Source: Fimbriimonadaceae bacterium
GTDB lineage: Bacteria; Armatimonadota; Fimbriimonadia; Fimbriimonadales; Fimbriimonadaceae
Reading direction: 5' to 3'
NCBI GenBank assembly: GCA_019638775.1
Contig: JAHBTD010000002.1
Coordinates: forward strand, 124,001-188,000
DNA: 64,000 bases
In this document: in pieces, positions 53,601 through 61,084 of the stretch
How the letters are laid out: every line of letters begins with the position of its first letter
Numbering within the stretch: position 1 is the first letter of the stretch
Translations under genes and position numbers: made by a program
Notes under the pieces: model-generated
The model's input: the letters and a program-made list of their open reading frames with translations, nothing else
What the model was told of the DNA's origin: nothing
Databases searched by the model: none

Positions 53601-54098
53601 CTCAGCTTGCGGGATGTGTGCCTCTGCCTCATCTTTTGGCGCAGGCTTTTTGCCGCCTCGCTTCGAGCGTGTGGGCTCTTGAACAACGTCGGTCGTTGGC
53701 GCTGACTTCTTGCCCGAGCGGCGAGCCTGGATTACGGTCGCAGCTACCGTTGCTTCCGCTTCGATAGCAGGCTTGGCCGCTGCTTCCTTTTTGGCGGATG
53801 GCTTTGCCTTAGTCGATGTCTTAGCAGATGTTTTTGCCTTGGCTGGGGTTGGCTTCTTTACCGGCTCGGCCTTGGCAGGGGTTGCTTTCGCAGTAGGCTT
53901 TTTAGCCGGTGCCTTTGGCGCAGCTTTGGCTGTTGCCTTTGCTTTGCTTGCGGTCTTTGGCTTTGGCGTTGAAGCGTCCGTCTTAGACTTCGCAGCCGCA
54001 GTTGTTTTCTTGGCTGACGCTTTCCGTGTCTTGGTTGCTTCAGGGGACGATTGAGGCTTGGCCTCAGGCTGTTGAGATGAATCTTTCTTGCGTAACAT
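50661..54098 (-). CDS. Chimeric protein: basic histone-H1-like tail, Arg/Gly segments and a GH42-like glycosidase core
   Basis: A 1145-residue protein without a signal peptide. Residues 1 to about 165 are a low-complexity Lys/Ala/Pro/Thr tail (repeated K-P-x-A-K and A-K-A-x-x-K), as in histone-H1-like or chromatin-binding tails. Arg/Gly clusters follow near 207-222 (RRGRRRRRRGGGRG) and again near the C terminus (RHRRKRRQRGRGG), as in RNA-binding proteins. From about 330 to 1000 a GH42-type beta-galactosidase layout can be read: VSFFGSA, GVHLERGEW, GNFLVGVSYGYTFEW, NGKMYLSEEDYKTS (a candidate nucleophile Glu), GVCWMDLWGNGWL and a trimerisation-like APDVAVFIDERS. It lies between a HAD phosphatase and era, overlapping the former by 35 bases. 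A role in RNA or ribosome biology is possible but unproven. Confidence 0.72.
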   Translation of the reverse strand: MLRKKDSSQQPEAKPQSSPEATKTRKASAKKTTAAAKSKTDASTPKPKTASKAKATAKAAPKAPAKKPTAKATPAKAEPVKKPTPAKAKTSAKTSTKAKPSAKKEAAAKPAIEAEATVAATVIQARRSGKKSAPTTDVVQEPTRSKRGGKKPAPKDEAEAHIPQAEPTLIPEFEEEGWTLSWREPQRRSKSRPAEAGQTDSEEGGARRGRRRRRRGGGRGREGEEAALETVETAVQEFSEPVELLDDEEMPEITFRPRDGQAEAPKGRREPSRRQGGRQDKAAAKEPEPQKVTVPEPPPKPVKPLIPTPKDAPQVVLRNGIPTIVRNHKVYPPVSFFGSASDERRANNVLEQIKRAGEAGIHLHSHLIEFEVDPANVASDVSLAAYLLAKTVEVDPEAQVIFRMAFIAPAGWQNAFPDAKYLNESGRTAEPSVCDDEFWGVARECLAEFISAVRELPQSGHIMGVHLERGEWFHPAEEGYDTSKAAVQKFRDWAVTRYRNDIIALRAAWFDGTSDFKTLDIPPFMEAQELGEKFMRVNRKERRWVDYHLFLSDVTVERIADLAYTAKEASEGNFLVGVSYGYTFEWTHPSSGHLSLGKLLRTPEVDIIAGPPSYRTREAGGSAAFPTPIDSFPLNGKMYLSEEDYKTSISNYKEPDDFNPVIKTPQALESVHWRGIGMALAHASGVCWMDLWGNGWLNTPAIWTRGEQAEAALTTRMGANLTAPDVAVFIDERSLAYLVDQDSFALLVQNVRESVLRSGLSAGFYLLSDLTHREQFPESKLYIFLNAWDIRPEMRASIKSRLQRDNKVLFWLYGAGIFDSGREALERAREITGIALKPQPFSSRTGTTLLNRRHPLCEAFGDQGMIGGVPLHPSYFAIPEEATILGEYTQTGLPSFVIREFNEEPDRSLHWTSVFMGEPVVTPALVRSLGQLAGAHVWNFQDDVVHVRAPFLTVHCTGTGPRTITLPSNWSAYNLLRDQWVQMESTSIKFHAIDGSTHVFLVGVKSELEALLATPPEELLHMEDIPTQDENTLRHDLMTFDVQVMALNDWMEGGLPEEVSEDWFLPRNLFDAQEQVEAEGEEPEVSVGRHRRKRRQRGRGGNNEGGAGMPSFTFRSSGASSGSPEPNREAAGTDIEMNVMFRKRD

Positions 54099-54783
54099 GG
54101 CGTGGTGTCGCGGACTGCTCGATCCATACGAGCAAGTCTTCAGGTCGTCGAAAAACGTAGTCAGGGCTCATCGCGGCTAGCTTGTCATACGGGGTCGCTC
54201 CATAGGCGACGCCAATAGCGGTTATGCCAGCGGCTTGGGCGCATTGCAGATCAAAAATCGAATCGCCGATCATCAGAACCCTGTCCGTGCTCAACCCAAG
54301 CTTCTCGCAGGCCAACAGAGCGCTGTCGGCGGCGGGTTTGGGGTTCGGCACGTCTGAGGCGCAAACGGTAGCAGTGATGGCGTCTGCGGCGGGGAACCTC
54401 TCCATAAATTGGTCGAGTTCCACTGTTGTCTTGCTTGTGACCAGGCAGGTTCCATATCCGAGCCTGCTCAGCTCAGATAGGGCAGCGACTGCTGGCTCAA
54501 AAAGCGACTCTTTGGCCTTGTGTGCCTCAAACCTGCCAATCGCGAAGGCCAGCGCTTCTCGCTGAAACTCGGATGTGGGTTCCTCTTCGACATAGAGTCG
54601 AAGCTGCGCCGCAAGGGGGAGTCCGATGATCGATCTCAGTTCCTCATCTGCCGGACGTAACCCGGCGTAACGCTCGAACATATCGCCGAGTCCGGCGACG
54701 ATCATCCCGAGCGAATCGACGAGTGTGCCATCTACATCAAAGAGGACACCGTCGTATCGGGAGAGCGAAACGGGAACTGTCAC
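54064..54783 (-). CDS. HAD-superfamily hydrolase (phosphoglycolate-phosphatase-like)
   Basis: A 239-residue HAD phosphatase. Motif I is DGVLFDVDGTLVDSLG with the nucleophile Asp, motif II TCLVTSKTT, motif III the Lys in PNPKPAADS, motif IV LMIGDSIFDLQCA. The alpha-helical cap lies between motifs I and II (about 20-90), as in Gph/PGMB types. The substrate is a small phosphate ester, not identifiable further. GTG is the start; its ribosome binding site is weak. First gene of a three-gene unit with the chimeric protein and era, overlapping the former by 35 bases. Confidence 0.88.
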   Translation of the reverse strand: MTVPVSLSRYDGVLFDVDGTLVDSLGMIVAGLGDMFERYAGLRPADEELRSIIGLPLAAQLRLYVEEEPTSEFQREALAFAIGRFEAHKAKESLFEPAVAALSELSRLGYGTCLVTSKTTVELDQFMERFPAADAITATVCASDVPNPKPAADSALLACEKLGLSTDRVLMIGDSIFDLQCAQAAGITAIGVAYGATPYDKLAAMSPDYVFRRPEDLLVWIEQSATPRHVTQERFISTA

Positions 54784-54933
54784 TACGCTTGCCAGTATGA
54801 CAGATTGAACTGCAAGGAACCTATTTTTTGAGGCGATTGGCAGTAAGCCGATTTTGCTTGCGCACTCCTTTATCCAACAGGCGGGTCATGATCGCTCTGA
54901 TACCACCCGTGGGGACTACTGACATTTTTCCTG

Positions 54934-54960
54934 TAGTTTTTACCGGCAACTTGCCGATCA
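54934..54960 (+). promoter_or_regulatory. Candidate sigma-28 (FliA) promoter of the hook genes
   Basis: GCCGATCA at 54953-54960 matches the FliA -10 (GCCGATAA) at seven of eight positions. Eleven bases upstream TAGTTTTT matches the -35 TAAAGTTT at five of eight. It lies about 32 bp before the fliK start, where a flagellar promoter is expected. Confidence 0.5.
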
Positions 54961-54991
54961 TCCTATTGAGCCCTCAATGGAGTTCAAAGTT

Positions 54992-56908
54992 ATGAGTATT
55001 TCACCGATTCTAATGGCGATGGTAGACCCCACCGCCGCACAGGCCGAAACGTCTGTTGCGGGTGCGGGCTTTGCCACAGCTATCACATCGGTGCAGTCGA
55101 AGGCGCCGCCAGGCCCTGAGCCCCCACCGGGGATCAGCGCGAAGACGCTGCCGGGGGAAGTTGGAAAGACTGAGCCGATCGCTCCTTTCGAAGAACTGGA
55201 CCTCCTGGCAACGATGAAGAACCTCACCGAAGGATTCTTCGACGGCGCACCGATCGATGCACCGATGCCAAGCATTAACCCCAAGGACGCCAACACGGCA
55301 ACCTCGGCAGATGCCAACCCAAGCAACACTGACGTCAAGCTCTTCTTGAGCGCTGGTGCCATGGCGATGGCCATGTTCCCAACCACAACGATTCCAGACG
55401 AGAGTCTGAACATTGCGGTCGCGGAAGGGAACGGGCAATCCGTGGCGGCAATCATCGACACTGCCGAAAATGCGAACACGGCCGCTGGTTACACCTCCAA
55501 AGCGGAGATGATGTCGGCGACATCGAAGGCATACGCATCGACAGCCGACGCGAACACCGAGGCGTTGGGCGAAAAGTTTGTCGACCCAATTGAGCTGACT
55601 GACCTTGAGAAGAAGCTTTTGGAGCAGTCGAAGTCAACTCTCCCGCCCGATGCCAGTCTCAGCAAGGCTGAGTTCTATGCCGAGGGCAATCGGGTACGCA
55701 AAGGCGAACGCAAGCCCGCCGAGCCTGTGTCAGGGCCCATTCCCAAACCGGAGATCAATCCGAACAACAGAACGGATCTCAACTCGACTCAGCCGAAGGA
55801 CAAAAGCAAAGTCGATTACGTTGAGCCGTTGCCAAAACCCGCTGAAGGTGTTCCAGGCAGCAGCAGAACGGATATCGGCGGTTCGCCAAAGGGCGTCAGC
55901 AAGAGCGACTACGTCGCACCCATGCCCAAGCCTTCCGAAGAGGTCAAGCCGCCCACCGGACCTGTTAGCAAGTCCGATTTCTACGGCGCTTCAAAAACCG
56001 ACGAAACAGCAAAGAGCACCTTGCCCATTCAAGGCGCAATCGGTGTAGAGCAGGTCTCCAAGGTCGAGGCACAAGCCGCAGTTAGCAAACTGGACGCTTC
56101 GATGGATACCACCGCAACCTCCAAGGCAGAGGTTTACGGCAGTGCAAATGCGACGTCAAAGCACGACGCTGCCCAGGGTCAAAATGGTCAGGCCGGAGAC
56201 AATCCCAACGCTTCGACCAAGCCAAATGATCCAAACGCAACGGTAAAGCCAGGTGACCCAAATTCAGAGTACAAGCGAGCTTCTGGAAACGCAAGCGAAG
56301 CTATCACGTCGAGTAAGGGAGTCTCACGAGCCGAGGCGTTTACGAAGATTGAGGATGTGCAGCCCGTCTCTAAGACGGACGCTTCCACAATCGCCGCGAT
56401 GAACCCAACTTCGAGCGTTCAGCAAATTTCTAAGGCAGAAGCCGCAAAAGAAGTCAGAACGCTGGATCCGGTCACGACGAACCATGTCATCCGACAGGTA
56501 GCCGACCGTCTTGAGGCTCTTGCAGCAGCAAGGCCGAAAAACGGCGTGACGATCCATCTTGAGCCTTTCGATCTGGGCAAGATCACCATGACGATTAAGT
56601 CCAGCGGCCACGACGTGGATGCTCAAATCTCAGCAAGCAACGAAGCCGTTCGAGTTGCCCTTGAAAGCAACCGGCCGATGCTTCAGCAAGCTCTCGATCA
56701 GCGCGGGATTAACCTCGTCAATGTCGATGTCTCAGGACAGACACTGACTCAGGATATGCCCCAGCGACAACAGCACGGGCAAATGAATGCGCAATCGCAA
56801 CCGGCGCCCACATGGGGAGCCCAGCAGTCAGGACTGAACACAACGACAATCACAGAAAATCGACACTACGTGGCCAAGGCCACCGGTGGCGTAAACCTGT
56901 GGATTTAG
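54992..56908 (+). CDS. fliK: Flagellar hook-length control protein FliK
   Basis: A 638-residue FliK-like protein. The C-terminal domain (about residues 490-590) is the hook-length domain: VTIHLEPFDLGKITMTIKSSG, ASNEAVRVALESNRPMLQQAL (in part), LDQRGINLVNVDVS. The N-terminal 450 residues are disordered and low-complexity, with a motif SK-x-[DE] repeated a dozen times (TSKAEM, LSKAEF, KSKVDY, VSKSDY, VSKSDF, ASKTDE, TSKAEV, PVSKTD, ISKAEA) and two KSDY/KVDY-V-x-PLPKP blocks. ATG 54992 with GGAG about nine bases upstream is preferred over 54977. FliK sets hook length and switches export to filament proteins. First gene of the hook cluster. Confidence 0.87.
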   Translation: MSISPILMAMVDPTAAQAETSVAGAGFATAITSVQSKAPPGPEPPPGISAKTLPGEVGKTEPIAPFEELDLLATMKNLTEGFFDGAPIDAPMPSINPKDANTATSADANPSNTDVKLFLSAGAMAMAMFPTTTIPDESLNIAVAEGNGQSVAAIIDTAENANTAAGYTSKAEMMSATSKAYASTADANTEALGEKFVDPIELTDLEKKLLEQSKSTLPPDASLSKAEFYAEGNRVRKGERKPAEPVSGPIPKPEINPNNRTDLNSTQPKDKSKVDYVEPLPKPAEGVPGSSRTDIGGSPKGVSKSDYVAPMPKPSEEVKPPTGPVSKSDFYGASKTDETAKSTLPIQGAIGVEQVSKVEAQAAVSKLDASMDTTATSKAEVYGSANATSKHDAAQGQNGQAGDNPNASTKPNDPNATVKPGDPNSEYKRASGNASEAITSSKGVSRAEAFTKIEDVQPVSKTDASTIAAMNPTSSVQQISKAEAAKEVRTLDPVTTNHVIRQVADRLEALAAARPKNGVTIHLEPFDLGKITMTIKSSGHDVDAQISASNEAVRVALESNRPMLQQALDQRGINLVNVDVSGQTLTQDMPQRQQHGQMNAQSQPAPTWGAQQSGLNTTTITENRHYVAKATGGVNLWI

Positions 56909-56917
56909 GAGAAAGCT

Positions 56918-57346
56918 ATGGCAGACGGAATCAGTGCAACCGACATCAATCCGTACTACTACGTACCGAATAAAGCGAAGCCGAAATCGGAACTGGACAT
57001 GGAGACCTTTCTGAGGCTCCTCACAGTCCAGCTTGCCAATCAGAACCCGCTTGAGCCTATGGGCGACCGCGACTTCTTTGCGCAGATGGCCCAGCTCGGT
57101 ACGGTTCAGGGCATGGATAAATTGAACGATTCGATGGAAGTCGCACAAGCGAGCGGTATGATCGGCAAGGTCGTGACGGCGTTCCGCCCCATGACCGAAA
57201 CCGGCGATGGATTCAACACGATTGTGGAAGGCCTTGTCAACAAGGTGTTCACTCGAAACGGAGACTATTACCTGCAGCTGATGCAAGCGAACGGTGGTCT
57301 CGTAGATGTTAGAGTCAATCAGGTGCAATCAGTCGCTAACTTTTAA
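56918..57346 (+). CDS. flgD: Flagellar hook assembly (capping) protein FlgD
   Basis: A 142-residue FlgD, shorter than enteric FlgD (about 230), as in many Gram-positive and deep-branching bacteria. The export/assembly core is clear: ELDMETFLRLLTVQLANQNPLEPMGDRDFFAQMAQLGTVQGM (shown by its parts FLRLLTVQLANQNPLEP and FFAQMAQLGTVQGM). The C-terminal beta domain is reduced (GKVVTAF, GLVDVRVNQVQSV). It caps the growing hook. AGGAG lies six bases before ATG, 9 bp after fliK. Confidence 0.92.
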   Translation: MADGISATDINPYYYVPNKAKPKSELDMETFLRLLTVQLANQNPLEPMGDRDFFAQMAQLGTVQGMDKLNDSMEVAQASGMIGKVVTAFRPMTETGDGFNTIVEGLVNKVFTRNGDYYLQLMQANGGLVDVRVNQVQSVANF

Positions 57347-57361
57347 AGGTTGAAAACACTT

Positions 57362-57742
57362 ATGGATAACCGTATCCAAAACAATAAAATAGCGGACTTG
57401 CTGACAGGCCAGCAAGTCACCCGTGCTCCTCAGCCAACAGTCGAGCAAAGAGAAAAGCTTGGGGCAGATTTCCGAGCCGTCCTTCAAGATCGACTAAAGC
57501 TTAGTGGGCATGCAGAAACCCGACTTCAAAGCCGAAACATTCAGCTTGAAGGAGATCAATGGGAGCGTGTGATGCAAGGCGTCGAAAAGGCTGCTGTCAA
57601 GGGAGCTAAAGAGTCTCTCGTGATGGTAGATGACGTTGCCCTTGTCGTCAGCGTGAAGAATCGTACGGTTATTACTGCTGTCGATAAGCAGATGTTGAAG
57701 GACAATGTCTTCACAAATATCGATAGTGCAGTAATTGTATAA
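57362..57742 (+). CDS. Flagellar operon protein (TIGR02530 family)
   Basis: A 126-residue protein of the small TIGR02530 family commonly found between flgD and flgE in Firmicutes, spirochaetes and relatives. Typical segments are SGHAETRLQSRNIQLEGDQW (in part), KAAVKGAKESLVMVDDVALVVSVKNRTVITAVD (in part) and a C-terminal NVFTNIDSAVIV. Its exact function is unclear; it is needed for motility in some species. ATG 57362 is taken; the in-frame TTG at 57350, right after AAAGG, is an alternative. Confidence 0.85.
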   Translation: MDNRIQNNKIADLLTGQQVTRAPQPTVEQREKLGADFRAVLQDRLKLSGHAETRLQSRNIQLEGDQWERVMQGVEKAAVKGAKESLVMVDDVALVVSVKNRTVITAVDKQMLKDNVFTNIDSAVIV

Positions 57743-57946
57743 ATCTCTATAAGGAACGGAAAAGAGTAAACCGATACATTATTGAGAGAGGATAACAGCA
57801 GCCACGAGCGCTCGAAACGCAAAAGGGCTGACAGGACAAATAGAGCGCGGGCAAGAAGAGCAGGACTGAAGAGAGATCTTCGGATGCACCGGGAAGACCA
57901 GAAGCGTTGACCCACCTGCCCGCAAACATCGGAGGAAACATAAACC

Positions 57947-59212
57947 ATGTTGCAGGCTATGCTAGCTGGTGTTGCGAGTATCAAAGCTCAGCAAACCCGA
58001 ATGAACGTCATCGGTAACAACCTGGCCAACGTCAATACGACGGCCTATAAGGGAAGCCGCGTCACTTTTAAAGACATGCTCGCGCAGACCATTCGAGGCT
58101 CTTCAGGCCCGACGGCAAGCGCAGGCGGTCTCAACCCCATCCAATACGGACTCGGTGTTTTGATCTCTGGTACAGATATCAGCAACGAGCAGGGATCGCT
58201 TAACGCCACGAACCGCCCGACAGACATGGCGATTCAGGGCAATGGATTCTTCCTGGTCGGCAACGGCGACGGAGTCTCCTACACTCGAGACGGGGCGTTC
58301 GACCTTGACGGTAACGGCGACCTTGTCCACCGTGCAACAGGCCAGAGGCTTTTGGGCTGGACTGCCGACTCCGCGACCGGCAATATCGACACCAACGCAC
58401 CGATTGGCGCGAACTCGATTCTGAGAGTGCCGATTGGCGCACGAACGGCTGTCCAGGTCACAACGACCGCTCGATGGGCAGGAAATCTGGACGCTCAGGA
58501 AGTCGCGAGCCCCGGACCCCCAGCTTATCCCGATCCCGGCTACCGAGAGACTCTGATTCGTGTCTTCGACAGCTTGGGCACACAGCACGACATCACTCTG
58601 CGCCTGATCAAGACGGCCGCAAATACGTGGAACTATTCCATGGCCGGCAATAACGGCGAAACGATCACAGGCAGCGGCGATCTTGTTTTCAACCCGACGA
58701 CTGGCGCTCTCGCGTCTGGTTCCCCAGCAGTCGTAACCATCACTCCGGCAGCAGGCGGTGCTCCCCCCTTCGATGTTTCGATGGACTTTGGTGGAGTTAC
58801 TCAGCTGGCGTCGGAAACTCAGGTTCAGGCAGCTAGCCAGAACGGTTTCCCTCCCGGATCGCTGCAGTCGTTCTCGATCGGTCAGGACGGTGTCATTACC
58901 GGTCTGTACACGAACGGCCTTGCACGCCCCCTCGGGCAGCTCGGTATGGCGATCTTCCCGAACGCGAACGGTCTGGAGCGCATGGGCAACAACCTGTGGC
59001 GCAACAACGATAACTCGGGCGTTCCTGTCGTCGGCCCCCCGGTCAGCGGTGGCCGTGGCACAATCAGCTCGGGCTTCCTTGAGCAGTCGAACATCGACAT
59101 TGGTAACGAGTTCACCGAACTCATCATCACTCAGCGCGGCTTCCAAGCCAACACTCGAGTTGTGACGACGGTCGATGAGATGTTGCAAGACTTAATCAAT
59201 ATGAAGCGGTAA
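57947..59212 (+). CDS. flgE: Flagellar hook protein FlgE
   Basis: A 421-residue hook subunit. The N-terminal rod-type domain (MLQAMLAGVASIKAQQTRMNVIGNNLANVNTTAYKG, recognisable by NVIGNNLANVNTTAYKG) and C-terminal ISSGFLEQSNIDIGNEFTELI, TQRGFQANTRVVTTVDEML are the D0 helices that pack in the hook tube. Between them lie the D1/D2 beta domains with AIQGNGFFLV and YTRDGAFDLDGNGDLV. GGAGG lies 11 bases before ATG. A gap of 204 bp separates it from the previous gene; a CCGATA motif near 57769 hints at a second flagellar promoter, but the match is weak. Confidence 0.94.
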   Translation: MLQAMLAGVASIKAQQTRMNVIGNNLANVNTTAYKGSRVTFKDMLAQTIRGSSGPTASAGGLNPIQYGLGVLISGTDISNEQGSLNATNRPTDMAIQGNGFFLVGNGDGVSYTRDGAFDLDGNGDLVHRATGQRLLGWTADSATGNIDTNAPIGANSILRVPIGARTAVQVTTTARWAGNLDAQEVASPGPPAYPDPGYRETLIRVFDSLGTQHDITLRLIKTAANTWNYSMAGNNGETITGSGDLVFNPTTGALASGSPAVVTITPAAGGAPPFDVSMDFGGVTQLASETQVQAASQNGFPPGSLQSFSIGQDGVITGLYTNGLARPLGQLGMAIFPNANGLERMGNNLWRNNDNSGVPVVGPPVSGGRGTISSGFLEQSNIDIGNEFTELIITQRGFQANTRVVTTVDEMLQDLINMKR

Positions 59213-59259
59213 TGACCCTCCCCTAAAGGGGCGGAGATAATCCGCTAACCAAGAGTAAT

Positions 59260-59290
59260 GCCCGGCGATCCCACCCCGCCGGGCTTCTCT
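59260..59290 (+). terminator. Intrinsic terminator after flgE
   Basis: Perfect 8-bp stem GCCCGGCG/CGCCGGGC with a nine-base loop, followed by TTCTCT. After it the sequence becomes clearly AT-rich up to 59471, with two small inverted repeats (ATTATAA...TTATAAT near 59370 and AACGATTT...AAATCGTT near 59434) but no gene. Confidence 0.75.
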
Positions 59291-59471
59291 GTGTCTGAAT
59301 GTTGCTCCTGCCAATAGCGCATTTTGCCCAGCTGCACACCATGCCCAATGATAGAAGTAGAGTTACATTATAATTAATGAGTTATAATTCACCAAATCTA
59401 ATCTTATTTCTATTAAGACATAGATTGATCATTAAACGATTTATTGGCAAATCGTTGGAAGGTGAACAATA

Positions 59472-59765
59472 ATGCGAAATAAAACCTTGTTTCTATACAA
59501 CGGCACTAAGGCAGATCAAAGCTGGAATATATATTCGGAAGGTGTCATTAATGAGACATGCACAGTGGGTCAAGTGCGAAAATCCTTTACAATCTCATTA
59601 AAGGGTGACGTCACCATACAGTTCGGCGTTGATGACGCCGTTTACCTCAAGGCAACCTATACCTACTCTACGGATAGCTGGACGAGCCACACCGACACAC
59701 CGAACGAATTCTCGTTCATCGTCGCGCAGAGTTCTGTATCCGTGACCTGCAATTACCAGGCGTAA
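59472..59765 (+). CDS. Orphan small protein (97 aa)
   Basis: A 97-residue protein with AAGGTG eight bases before ATG. It has no signal peptide or membrane helix. The sequence alternates polar and aromatic residues (LFLYNGTKADQSWNIY, FTISLKGDVTIQFG, YTYSTDSWTSHTD) and ends SVTCNYQA, suggesting a small beta sandwich; two Cys occur. The gene is AT-rich upstream, isolated, and followed 11 bp later by the first copy of the palindromic repeat. I recognise no family. Confidence 0.6.
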   Translation: MRNKTLFLYNGTKADQSWNIYSEGVINETCTVGQVRKSFTISLKGDVTIQFGVDDAVYLKATYTYSTDSWTSHTDTPNEFSFIVAQSSVSVTCNYQA

Positions 59766-59776
59766 TTTAGAGAGAC

Positions 59777-59970
59777 TTTGATGCCTCAGGACGCGCGGGC
59801 TCGATCATTTTGCTGACCGAGGTACGCAGTCCTGAGGCTACATATGATGTGTTGAGCATCGTCTGGCGCCGTTGTACAATACTGGGAGTGTGAGTGTTGT
59901 CGGCTGTAGCCTCAGGACTGTGGATCGGGACAGGAGAGCGAATGAGGAGTGCGCACCCTGAGGCATCAAA
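59777..59970. repeat. Palindromic repeat copy 1 with internal promoter-like core
   Basis: 194 bp bounded by a perfect 14-bp inverted repeat (TTTGATGCCTCAGG ... CCTGAGGCATCAAA). A second inverted pair lies inside (GTCCTGAGGCTACA ... TGTAGCCTCAGGAC), so arms can pair outer-to-outer and inner-to-inner, or as two side hairpins. The core 59845-59935 matches copy 2 except for one substitution and a 6-bp indel. It includes TTGAGC (59852-59857), a 17-bp spacer and TACAAT (59875-59880) pointing to the downstream gene. The left loop is wholly different from that in copy 2. Confidence 0.92.
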
Positions 59971-60121
59971 ATGCCTTAGCAATTGCTACTACATGTCCGG
60001 AGTGTTAAGGGAGGACTGCATACGTGAATGTAATGCCGCGACTTATACGGATGACGGCTGGGTGGAGGATACTGTTTGTAATTGTCGTCGCTATGGCTTG
60101 AATCAAAGAGCATAAATAATC

Positions 60122-60730
60122 ATGAAGATCTACTTAGCTTCAATCACAATAGTTTCACTTGTCAGCGTGATGATAGCAATAGGATGCCGTTCTTCTGGTC
60201 AAGAGTACCGCTCCTTGTTCGCAGAGTACTCTGCACGATCTCGTAAGTTTTTCGAGCAAGCTGAGGATAGTCCGCCAGCTTCCGAGCTTGATGCATATCG
60301 GAAAAAGCTATCTGCAGAACCCGATCTTTCATTTTTGAACCAGCAACTAATTGATACAGGCGATGTGTTTGGTCAGTATGCTGCCCTATCGATATTAGCT
60401 CATTTAGAAGATAAGGATAGTTTAATCGAGAAATGCAAAGCGGTGTCACTGAAAAGTGACGTTACTTTTATTGAACTGTCTATAAGTATTCTTTGTCGGC
60501 CCAATAACGAACAAGACATAGAGTACGTGCTTTATATTATTGCATCAAATTCTCAGCCGAAGGCCATCATTGCAGGTATGAATGCAACTTCTTTGTACAC
60601 AGATGATGGTTTAAGGAAACGAATCTCAGAGACATTAAATCAAAGGCTGAGTAGTCCTTCAGATAAATGGAGCGACGTAGAATTGGATTCGATCTTGAAA
60701 CGAGCACGTTACTTGCGCTTGCGGGAGTAG
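60122..60730 (+). CDS. Orphan lipoprotein, helical (202 aa)
   Basis: A 202-residue protein with a lipoprotein signal (SITIVSLVSVMIAIGC, Cys about residue 22). The mature part is helical with paired helices (SFLNQQLIDTGDVFGQYAALSILAHLEDKDSLIEKC in outline), reminiscent of HEAT-type repeats, and ends in KRARYLRLRE. The gene is AT-rich and has only a weak ribosome binding site. It lies between the two copies of the palindromic repeat, so copy 1's promoter-like core would drive it. No known family is recognised. Confidence 0.62.
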   Translation: MKIYLASITIVSLVSVMIAIGCRSSGQEYRSLFAEYSARSRKFFEQAEDSPPASELDAYRKKLSAEPDLSFLNQQLIDTGDVFGQYAALSILAHLEDKDSLIEKCKAVSLKSDVTFIELSISILCRPNNEQDIEYVLYIIASNSQPKAIIAGMNATSLYTDDGLRKRISETLNQRLSSPSDKWSDVELDSILKRARYLRLRE

Positions 60731-60827
60731 GTAGTATATGACTCTAAGCGCTGAGAAATTAGATTAATATACGCCCTGTTTCATGATAGAGTAGGCAGTA
60801 TCTCGCGTGTCGTTCCATCCGAACGTT

Positions 60828-61025
60828 TTTGATGCCTCAGTACGAGCCACCCCAATCGTAGTCCATCTCGACACGCAGTGCTGAGGCTTAGAATGATGTG
60901 TTGAGCATCGTCTGGAGCCGTTGTACAATACTGGGAGTGTGAGTCTGAGTGTTGTCGGCTGTAGCCTCAGGACTGTGGATCGGGACAGGAGAAGGATTGA
61001 GCTATGCGCATCCTGAGGCATCAAA
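60828..61025. repeat. Palindromic repeat copy 2 with internal promoter-like core
   Basis: 198 bp, same layout as copy 1. The terminal inverted repeat extends to 16 bp (GTTTTTGATGCCTCAG against CTGAGGCATCAAAAAC). TTGAGC (60901-60906), 17 bp, TACAAT (60924-60929) are conserved. In the left side hairpin the pair changes from GGAC/GTCC in copy 1 to GTAC/GTGC here, keeping pairing through a G-U. It lies 60 bp upstream of the next secreted-protein gene. Confidence 0.92.
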
Positions 61026-61084
61026 AACTGTCAACATTCAGAATAACTGTCCAGTTGGCGAGTCGTCAGTTTCCGTAAGAAACA

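Noticed and set aside
57765-57775. Second FliA promoter (CCGATA) before flgE
   Set aside because: Only the -10 core fits and no -35 lies at the proper spacing.
59894-60115. A 73-codon frame starting in repeat copy 1 and ending just before the 202-aa lipoprotein gene, with a Cys-rich end
   Set aside because: Its first 15 codons are shared with a frame in copy 2 only because the DNA core is identical; after that the two differ, and the spacing to the GGGAG element differs by 6 bp. Not enough support for a real peptide gene.
59777-61025. Repeat copies as classical integron attC sites
   Set aside because: The ends do not show GTTRRRY/RYYYAAC core sites, the elements are longer than typical, and no integrase is seen. 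Kept only as an analogy.
59777-61025. Repeat copies as ordinary MITEs
   Set aside because: No target-site duplication is visible at either copy and loops differ completely while the core is identical, which does not fit simple transposition of one element; not excluded.
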